Shown here: piece after piece, positions 55,861 through 64,000 of the stretch
Numbering within the stretch: the stretch's first letter is position 1
Layout of the letters: each line of letters starts with the position of its first letter
Assembly (NCBI GenBank): GCA_001692895.1
Contig: KV748246.1
Span: 263,106 to 327,105, forward strand
Length of the DNA: 64,000 nucleotides
Origin: Cenococcum geophilum 1.58
Lineage: Eukaryota > Ascomycota > Dothideomycetes > Gloniales > Gloniaceae
Direction: 5' to 3'
Notes under the pieces: generated by a model
Told to the model about the DNA's origin: nothing
Seen by the model: the letters and a program-made list of their open reading frames with translations, nothing else
The model's database searches: none
Position numbers and translations under genes: made by a program

Positions 55861-56733
55861 AATTCCATTTTAATTTGTTTAGCCTGCGATTTGCCTTCTT
55901 TACGACTTCTAATTAATTATAAATCGTAAGCGCTAAGCCGTTGGTTCGCCTGCTTGTGAGTCTTCCGTAAGTATTCTTTATACTAGCTTATAGCTATTAC
56001 TAACCCTACTAGGCGCCGTTAAAGCTCCTACGCCGCTCGTAAGCCGCTCCCCTAGCTTTACTGGAACTAATCTACCTCTGTTATGCTAAGCGTATAGTTA
56101 CTACTAGGTGGGCCACCTACGGCAAGTAGGCTAACTATAATTGCGGGTACTACTAATAACTAAATAAGTCGTGCCAACTAGTACGTTTAAGTGCGTTAGT
56201 TTAGGTTCTAATAGCTAATAGACTAGGTCCCTAAGGCCTTCTATAGCCGCCTAAACGAGCTACTTACCCTTATTAATAGGGCTAAGCGCTGGCGGGTTGC
56301 TGGCAGGGACATAGCTAACCTTAACGCTCGCGTTGCTGCCGCCTAGAAGTCCTTTATGAAGGATATTAAGGCCTTAGTGCGCATCGGCGCCAAGTATGGT
56401 CTCCGCTAGCGCCTAAAGGGCGAAGACTTTCTCCTACTCTAAGTATAGAAATTACAGGCCATCCGTTATACTCTTAAAGGAATTCTTAACGTAATGCGCG
56501 CTTTAGTACGTGTTGTAGCGCAGGTGTTTCGCCGTTATAGCGTATGCTAATAGTACCTATAGGCCAATATACCTCCCATTGTAAGGGATAAGAAGGAGGA
56601 TAAGGAGGGAGAGGAGGAGAGGGAGGATTTAATGGAGCTGTAGAGTATCTGTATTTCTATTAGCGTATTGCTATTACTCCGCCGTCGTTCCGTCGTCGCC
56701 CTGCTAGTAGGGCGTAACCTCGGTTATAATTAA
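55861..56733 (+). pseudogene. Plus-strand frame antisense to Z, between its pol and 3' LTR
   Basis: One plus-strand frame can be followed for about 290 codons from 55861 to 56733, interrupted only at codons of the kind RIP makes. It contains LLGGPPTASRLTIIAGTTNN, NRAKRWRVAGRDIANLNARV, MKDIKALVRIGAKYGLR and an acidic, lysine-rich stretch (KKEDKEGEEEREDLMEL) near 56590-56640. It converges on the end of the Z chromodomain frame. I do not recognise a family; it is basic and probably helical. Accessory antisense frames are known in some LTR elements of other lineages, so an element-borne accessory gene is plausible, while a chance frame in GC-richer DNA is the alternative. Confidence 0.5.
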
Positions 56734-56759
56734 AAGTTTTTTTTTATTCTTCTACCTAC

Positions 56760-59700
56760 TTTCTTTTCTATTTACCCCTTAGGGTAAAGTAACTATTATA
56801 CGTCTCCTTTGTATCCTTATTAATGTCCTCTACTAGGACCTATTCGTTGTATTCTTCTAGCTAGCCTTTTTACTTAACTAGGTACTATAGGGTCTAGTTG
56901 CGTCCCTTCCTTTTACGTACTTCTTCTACCTTATATTAGTCCTCTTAGTCTACTTAATTATCTAGCTTAATAGGCCCTAGTAGAGGGTCTCTAGTAGTGC
57001 CCTTATGTTGTTTATATAGCTCTAGTAAGCTAATATAGAACACTAGGTGGATATAGTAAGACGTAGGTAGATATAGTTGGTATACTTACTTTCTAACTAG
57101 TTTGGCTATACTAAAAGGTCTAATAAAGCGTGCTATAAGTTTCTTACTGGGCCTTTTTAGTTTAAGGTTCTTAGTTAATAGCAAGATTAGATCCCCTACT
57201 TTATATGCCTATAGTTGGTAATAACGATCGTAGTATTTCGCTTATGCCTCGGTAGCGTGTTCCTAGCGTTTCGCCAGCGCTTCGCGTTTAAGGGATATCC
57301 TTTTAATCCTCTTAGAGGCGGCTGGAATAGAAGTACTATTATCCGCCTTAACCTTATATTTTAGACGTGGGTAAAACCTATAGCAGGCATAGAACGGGCT
57401 TATACCCGTCTTGCTATATTTAGCATTATTATAGGCGAATTTGGCTAGTAATAAGAGGCCTGCTTAGTTGCTTTACTTTTTGTTATAGAATATACGGAGG
57501 TAATACTCTAAGGTTTAGTTCTAGCGTTCTGTTTGCCCGTTAGTTTATAGGTAAAAGGCCATACTTAGCCTACGTTTAATCTTTATAGCAAAGTATAGCT
57601 CTAACTAAAACTCACTAGTGAAGATACTGCCGCGATTAGATATAATCCCCCTAGGGGCTCTAAAACGGCGTACTACTTCGTTAAGGAAGAGATCCGCGAG
57701 TTTGGTTGCAGTAATAGTTTTTACTATAGGCAGATATAAAGCTATCTTAGTATAGCGGTTGACTATTATATATATTACGTCATATACCTTATCGCCTCGT
57801 TTGCTAGGCGGTAGGCCTGTAATAAAGTCTATTATAATCTCCTGCTACGGCTAGTCTAGGTAAGGCAGCGCTTAAAGCTTACTGTAAGGGCAATATTAAG
57901 GCGCACGCATACGTTAGTATAAATTATTAGTAGAGATATAGTTTATAACGTCCGTATTTATACTAGGCTAGTAATACTTACGCAAGAGTAGATCTAGAGT
58001 CTTTTTCTTACTAAAGTGCCCAGCTAGGGCATTATTATAGTAGATCTATAGGAGTTCTGTATAAACCGCTGGGTTTAGGGGCATATATAGCCTCCCGCGG
58101 TAATAAAGTAGTCTAGCGGAATTAAACTGCCATACTGGCTTTAAGCGGGCGCGTTAACGGCGTCTCGTAGTATCTACGCTGTCGCTGCGCTTTTATAGTA
58201 TAAAGTTATTTTTAGTCTAAAGTCCTTTAATAAGCTTAATAACTATTTCTATACTGGACTTATAAGCACTCTCTTAAGTACTAGCTTCTCTAACTTAGGT
58301 CTTTATTATACGCTACTTAATAGCATACGTATAGGTTGCCTAGTTAAACTGTAATACTATATAGCCCAGGCGTACCGCTATTGGGTCGCCGGCTTATAGC
58401 TATAGAAATAACACCTCTATAGAAGGCTCGTTTTCTTATATACCTAATAAGACTTTTACCTTAGGTTAGTAGCCCTGTATTCCTAAAGTCCTTTAGAGTA
58501 ATAGTAGCATGGTGTCTTCTTCTAGCAGACCCCCTACGCCTAGGGGTTGCCTTAACGACGCGTCTATAGGGTTCGTTTTTCCCGCCCTATGCTTAATAAC
58601 AAAGTCATAGGCAGCTAATACTATAGCCCATCTGGCTTGCCGTCTATTAAGGGCTTTTACTTTTATAAAACCCTTTAGATTATTATGGTCTGTAAGCACT
58701 TCTAGGCGGCTTAATAGCCCCTTAATGTAGTGTCTCTAATACTTAAAAGCCTCTACGATAGCTAGTAGCTCCTAATTGTGGGTCTTATAATTACGCTCTA
58801 CTGGCGAAAGCTTCCTAGACTAGAAGGCTATTGGATACTAAAGACCATCTTTAAATAGCTGTGATATAATTGCTGCTAGGCCTTATATAGAGGCATTAGT
58901 CTCTAATTAGGTTGGTAAGCCCGGCGTATAGTGTTGCAGAAACGGCGCCGTCGTAAAGGCGTCGCAGAGCCGGCGTATCGCCTACTCCGCCTCTTTGGGC
59001 TAACTAAGAGGCCTAGCTTTACGGCCGTTCTTTACTCCTTTAAGAAGATTAGTAATAGGCTTTGTAATAGTAAAGTACTTATAGATAAACTGGTGATAGA
59101 AGTTAGTAAAACCTAAGAAGACCTAGACATCCCTATAGGATTGAGGGCTTTCCTACTTAGTAATAGCTTTTACCCGGCTAGGATCTATTGCTACGCCTTT
59201 AGGACTAATAATATATCCTAGGAATTTAACCTTTTATACGCTAAACCTGCACTTTTTAAGGTTTGTATACAGTTAATATTACCGCAACCTACGTAGTACT
59301 TCTAGTACGTAGCGCTAGTGTTCCTCTGGATTTTCAGAGAAAATTAGAATATTATTAAGATAAACTATATAGAAGACGTCTACTAGTCCTAATAAGGCCC
59401 GATTAATATAGCCCTAAAAGGTCGCTGGTCCGTTAGTTAGCCCAAAAGGTAAAACTAAATACTTAAAGTGGCTATAACGCGTACGGAACGCCGTCTTTTA
59501 CTTATCGCCCTAACAGATATAAAGGCGGTAGTATGTATTTATTAGGTCCAACTTAGTAAAGATTTTAGAACCTACTAAGCGGTCTAAGGTCTTACTAATT
59601 AATAGTAGTGCGAGACAATTCTTAATCGTCACCTTATTAAGGCCTCTATAGTCTATACAGAGCCGTAACTTCCTATCTTTTTTAGGTATAAATAGAATAG

Positions 59701-61700
59701 GTGCCCCTGCGGGACTAGTACTTAGTTAAATCTAGCCTTTAGCTAAGGCGTTGTCTAAGTACTCCCTTAGTACCTTTAGCTCCTTAACTAAGAGGTTATA
59801 GAGCGGCCTATACAGGACCTCCTGTCCCTCTTCTAGGTTAATAGTATAGTCGCCCTAGTAGTATTAGGGTAGCTTTCTTGCTTCTTTATATAAGAAGACA
59901 TCGCTAGCTTCTTTTAACTGTGGGGGAAAGACCAGCAAGCTGCCGTCGTCTTATTTACTAGGCATTAATCTAGTAATTACTAGGGCGAAGACCCTAGATT
60001 CCCTCTAGAGAGACTCCGCAAAACCCTTAGAGGTTTATAGTAATAGGGACGAGCCATTTAGCTTCTATCGCCATGCCTTCGCCTCACAGTTAATAAGAAG
60101 TTAGGCCTTTTTTAACCCTGGCATACCTAGGGTAACAGTGGGGGATATATTAGCCATTCTATAGCAGATAAGGGTTACTTCCCTTATCCTACCCTAGCTG
60201 TCCTTTATCCTTAATGGTACCTTATAGGCTTTATAGCAATATACCTAAGTTTTATTTAACTAGGAGTAGGTAGGCAATTCTGTGTCTAGTATTTTAAAGT
60301 TATACTCTATTACGAATTGCTAATTAATTATATTTACTTTGGCGCCGAGATTAAGTATTACTAAGGTCTCCTTCCAGGTTTGCTTAGATAGGACTTCTCT
60401 TAAGATAGTAATAGCTTCCTTATAATCTAGTAGTAGCTTACGCCCTATAGGTATAAGGGGCTCTAAGGGCGCCTGCCTTTTCCTAGCGTTAAGATAGCGT
60501 TTACGCTGCTTAACTGCGGCTAGTACTATTATGGCTCCAGGCACTATCGCTACTAATATCCTAGCTTGCCACAATTTTTATAGTTCCCCTTGGGTTAGGT
60601 TAAACCCCCAGTGGTACTACTTCGCCCCACTATTGCGTTGCTAGCGGTGGTTTTAGAGTTCGCTTTCCCTAAGTTACCTAATAGGGTAGTCTTTATATTT
60701 AAGTTTGCGGCGCGCCTATTGCTTCTAGCCTATAGGGCGCTTACGCTCTTCTAGTCCTTTAATAGGGCAGCTAGGGAAACTAGCTAATCTTAAGTTTATA
60801 GAAACTCCTAATAGTTAATAACCGCAAGCCGTAGCTCTAGCTATAGCTTCGTAAACAGGTATATTATTAGATACTTTACATTATAAGGAGAATTAATTTA
60901 TACTTCTAAGGAGGTTAGGTAAGCAGCAAACTTATTTATAGGTTAATTGGTTTGTTATATTGCCCTTATATATATTAGGGCTATATAAAGTTCTTAATTA
61001 ATAGAACTTTTGATTTAGTTAATTAGGAATTCTATTAGCTCCTTCTAGGTAAACTACGTGTCTAGGTAGTTATCTTCGTACTATAGCTAAAGGGTTTAGT
61101 TAGTCCCCTTTATATATTGCATAGTAAACGCGACTTTAGTATCCTTATCCGCGAAGCCGTTGTGCTCTAGGCGGAACGCTAGCTTTAAGCTATCGCGGAA
61201 GTCTTAGTGCTCTTATATAGTCTTACCATAATATAGAGCAATCTTCTCTATTTTAACGGCCCGTTTTAACGGAGCGCCTATTATATTAGTAGCCTTCCGC
61301 TTAAGGTTTAGACGTATCTAGCTACTATCTAAGTACTCTAATAGGATAGTTTAAGGTTATAGATCTGGGTTAGGAACGGAAGTTAACGTTACCTCGCCAC
61401 GTTAACGCCGTCTTAGTACTTCCACCTCTTCCCTAAGCAAGTATAGTTTTCTTTACTCTAGGAGTTATAGCTTCTCGTTTTCTAGCCGTTGTATTTCTTC
61501 CTATATATTCCCTTTATTTATAGCTTCTGGTTCTATCTGGGACGACATAGGTTCGCCTATATTATCCTAGGGCCGATCCCTAGGCTTAGTAGTACGCACT
61601 ACGCTAGTACGCCCTTGTCTCGCCATTAGGTCAATAGGCTGCAATATAGTTAATAAATATAGGTCGTCTTCTTAACAGAGGGTTGCCGCTATGTAGTCGT
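56760..61700 (-). pseudogene. Z gag-pol with chromodomain (fossil)
   Basis: Minus-strand order: gag region from about 61700 to 60620; protease region in the open piece 60574-60320; reverse transcriptase about 59950-59200 with its FYIVYL catalytic stretch near 59375-59345; RNase H ending in the open piece 58699-58493 (TDHNNLKGFI and HRAGKTNP); integrase about 58450-57000; chromodomain near 56990-56770 (QYLVK and YKVEEVRKRKGR). The plus-strand frame at 58931-59116 is a shadow. This is the best preserved polyprotein of the window, but it is still broken. Confidence 0.88.
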
Positions 61701-61762
61701 GGCCTTAGCAGACCGCTGTGTTGTTAGGCCACTACCCCTAAAAAGGGATAAGAATTTAGTAC

Positions 61763-61965
61763 TATTAGGACGCCAAGGTCCTTAGGGCATATAGTAACGT
61801 AACAATAGTAGCGGGATGTAAAGAGTATCTGGTTCTTAATAAAGTAGAACTATAGAACTAAATTCTGCTATTCTCTAATGCGGGGCGATTACGTTTTATA
61901 GGCGCCTCGCCTGCGCCTCGCCTGCGCTAAGCTGGTTACGGCTAGTGCATCTCTATGGCCTAATA
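61763..61965 (-). repeat. Z 5' LTR
   Basis: 203 bp, partner of 55437-55639, differing by a modest number of transitions. Confidence 0.93.
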
Positions 61966-61970
61966 AGAAG

Positions 61971-62735
61971 ATTATTAGAAGCGCCGCTAATTAACGTTTT
62001 AGAGCCTCTGTAGGAGCTTCCCTCTTTAACCCCCCTTTAATTGATTAATTGCCGCCCGTCTTAACGCCCGTAGACTAGTTAACTAAAACGATCTTTCCTA
62101 TAGATATAGATACGGAGCTTTATACGAAGTCTTATATAGAGCCTATAGATATAAAGCATATAGGTGCAGAGCCTTAATTAGATAATAGTACGGCGGCTTA
62201 ATTAGACGCCTATAGATATAAAGCCTTAATTAAACGGCAGATATAGAGCCTTAACCAATTAGATATCTATATAAAAGCTTTAACTAACTATCTACGGATG
62301 TAAAGCCCTAGTTATACGTATAGTAAAAGATATTTTAAGTTAAGCTAGGGCCTTATTAAATCTTAATTAGCTAAACGCCGTTTCCGCATTTAAATTAGGA
62401 TAATTAGAGCCTGTAACTGGGCCAACTTTTTACCTTAATTAAACGACCGAATAATTAGTTGTAGCACGTTGTCGCTAACCAACTAGATAGTCTTTAGCTA
62501 GCAGTTAATATAAATATATAGGCACGTACGTAGATATGGACGCAGAATATATAATATAGAGCTATTAATATGCGGCTAGATGTATAGCTAGACGTATAGC
62601 TAGATATATAGCTAGATATAGGGCCTAATATAAAGCCACGGGTAAAGCCTTAACTAAAAAGCTGCGTATAATACAGACCGATGTAGAGCTAGATGTAGAG
62701 TTTTAATATTAAATAATTAACTAAACAATTAAATT
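61971..62735 (+). repeat. Degenerate repeat field, right part
   Basis: Continues 54191-55431 beyond Z: GCCTATAGATATAAAGC, GCAGAGCCTTAATTAG, and GACGTATAGCTAGATATATAG units near 62570-62640 that step at about 12 bp (D-x-Q-L-like in one frame). Confidence 0.55.
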
Positions 62736-63380
62736 AATCTAGAGCCTCTGCTACCTTAATCTACTACCTTATTACTACCGCTGCTGCCGCCACTATTCCG
62801 TCTAGCTATTTTATCCTTACTATCTTAACCAACTGCTCCGTCTCTACTGTTCTAGATCTATACGGCTACTAAATCTATTATACCATTTAATTGTTCCAGC
62901 CGACCTGTTCTAGGCCTAATGCTATTTTAACTATTTTACTACTGCTCTCCTAACCGCCATACCCTACCGTTTTAATTGCCCCGCCGCCGCTGTTCCGACT
63001 AGCCGCCTCCGACCAACTGCTATTAACTACTGCTATTAACCGTTCTGTTACTACTACTACTGCTGCTATTATTACTGCTATATTAACTAACTACTATTAA
63101 CCATCTACTATTAACTGTGTACTATTGACCGTTTGCCGCTACTAAGATTTCTGCTACTAAAAGTTCTGCTGTTAAATATCCTGCTACTTACTAACTGTTA
63201 CTAAGTTCTTCTACTAAGTGTTCTACCGCTGACTATTCTATCTTATTTTACCGCGCTACCTGTCTGCTTTTATTACTGTTTATAACACTATTACTTTTAC
63301 TACTGTTGCTGCTCTTACTGCTGCCATTATTTCTGGTTTACTGCTGTCCTAGTTACTACTAGTAGGAAGATTAGATATTA
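62736..63380. repeat. Trinucleotide-rich stretch (CTG/CTA/ATT)
   Basis: Imperfect runs such as TTACTACTACTACTGCTGCT near 63045-63080, and TTAACTACTGCTATTAACCG-type units repeated between 63010 and 63130. No gene was seen. It lies in Y just before the terminal polypurine region. Confidence 0.6.
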
Positions 63381-63558
63381 GCTATAGGTAACAGAAGAAC
63401 ACCGTAGAGCAGTTTTATAGAAAGGCTAAGGATATAGTTACCCGCGTTCGTTTAAGGATATGCTTTCCTTTATCTATTCTACTTTTACTATACTTTTGTT
63501 TTGCTATTCTTTTATATTCTAAAACGTTAGGGGATAACGTTCTTAGTAGGGGAGGTAT

Positions 63559-63809
63559 ATAGTAGTATAGATTAGACGTCGCCTACTGTCTTGGCATTTT
63601 CCTATATTTATAGAGCCTTTGGCTTTCTTCCTTCTTCCCTCTACTATATATATATTACGACTCTACTAGTTACCGGAAATATACTCTTTTCTTTCTTTCT
63701 TACTGACTATTTTACCGACTAATTACGACTGACTAACCGATTAACCGACCGATAGACAGATAGACAGCACTATGACTTTCCTATCTTAGAGAGGTCGTAC
63801 CCTCCCACA
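63559..63809 (+). repeat. Y 3' LTR
   Basis: 251 bp, partner of 51638-51888, ending in ACCCTCCCACA before CTAGT. Confidence 0.88.
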
Positions 63810-63814
63810 CTAGT

Positions 63815-64000
63815 AAGTAATAATCTTTAGAGGACTTAATCCGCGGCTTTAGTTGAAAGTAATCTAGTAAGGTATAAAGCCAACTATATATATTAACTCT
63901 TTGTATTACTAGCAAAGAGAAAATAATAGCGAATAATTACCCGTTTAATAAGCTTAATATTAGCGTACTTAATAGCAAACTTTAATATAAGGTAGACCTC
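63815..64000 (-). pseudogene. X2 pol, fragment at window edge
   Basis: The minus-strand frame continues X2 beyond the Y insertion (pieces such as KFAIKYANIKLIKRV). It is too short to name a domain. By position it should lie upstream of the RT thumb. Confidence 0.4.

Larger units (their letters stand above)
55437..61965 (-). mobile_element. Z: minus-strand Ty3/Gypsy chromovirus inserted in Y
   Basis: 6529 bp with two 203-bp LTRs and an exact AGAAG target duplication (55432-55436 and 61966-61970). On the minus strand a polypurine run (AAGAAGGGGGGGG) precedes the 3' LTR. It is the youngest intruder in this stack and is comparatively GC-rich, with fewer RIP-type changes. It looks structurally whole and carries a moderate number of coding breaks. 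Confidence 0.94.
51638..63809 (+). mobile_element. Y: LTR element with gag only, inserted in X2, split by Z
   Basis: LTRs of 251 bp with a CTAGT target duplication (51633-51637 and 63810-63814). The start could be one base earlier, giving a 4-bp duplication. Its own length without Z is about 5.6 kb. I see a gag but no protease, RT or integrase, and most of the interior is degenerate repeats, so Y looks like a non-autonomous Gypsy-type element. The words AAACGTT, GGGGATAACGTT and GGGGAGGTA before its 3' LTR match the same position in X, which suggests kinship with, or mobilisation by, family X. Confidence 0.82.
31117..64000 (-). mobile_element. X2: minus-strand Gypsy element hosting SINE, V, C2 and Y
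   Basis: The oldest layer of the right half. Its own pieces are 31117-34736 (LTR, unidentified frame), 41705-43228 (rest of that frame, spacer, integrase end), 49229-51632 (integrase, RNase H, RT end) and 63815 to the window edge. Each junction is marked by a target duplication of the intruder, and X1 confirms collinearity across the V and C2 junctions. The 5' end lies outside the window. It is broken throughout. Confidence 0.8.

Noticed and set aside
58931-59116. Plus-strand 61-codon frame
   Set aside because: Antisense shadow of the Z reverse transcriptase/RNase H region.

Overview
This window looks like a repeat island from a filamentous ascomycete (Pezizomycotina) genome that has passed through repeat-induced point mutation (RIP). 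CpA steps are scarce, TpA steps are very common, and old reading frames are closed mainly by TAA and TAG. No host gene appears intact. Nearly everything legible is a decayed transposable element, plus relics of two helicase genes.

Layout. 1-2070 holds a decayed Upf1/ZNFX1-type helicase. 2106-2455 and 3640-3990 are AT-rich minisatellites, with tRNA-like relics between them. 4845-6290 is a GC-richer, little-mutated patch with small tandem repeats, followed by the 3' part of a Tad1-like LINE ending near 7784. An AT-rich element with terminal inverted repeats starts at 7785 and ends at 20831. It is split by a Copia element (C1, 8253-20541), which is itself split by a Gypsy chromovirus (G1, 12362-18549). 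20860-25250 contains an unassigned duplicated stretch and then a RecQ-like helicase relic.

From 25272 to the end, two minus-strand copies of one Gypsy family dominate: X1 (25272 to about 30909, truncated) and X2 (31117 to beyond 64000). X2 hosts a tRNA-derived SINE (33443-34016), a chromovirus V (34737-41699), a second Copia copy C2 (43234-49223) and a gag-bearing LTR element Y (51638-63809). Y is split by a minus-strand chromovirus Z (55437-61965). Target-site duplications support every one of these insertions, so the relative order can be read: X2 is older than SINE, V, C2 and Y; Y is older than Z; the TIR element is older than C1; C1 is older than G1.

The most unusual signal cuts across families. 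A 23-bp palindrome (arms AACTTTAACC and GGTTAAAGTT) and an exact 16-bp motif, CTAGCGCCTTAGCGGC, recur in or beside elements of both Copia and Gypsy type. Other points of interest are a plus-strand reading frame antisense to the Z polyprotein, a long unidentified frame between pol and the 3' LTR of family X, and the SINE with an exact 15-bp target duplication. All identifications come from reading the sequence by eye; no database search was possible.
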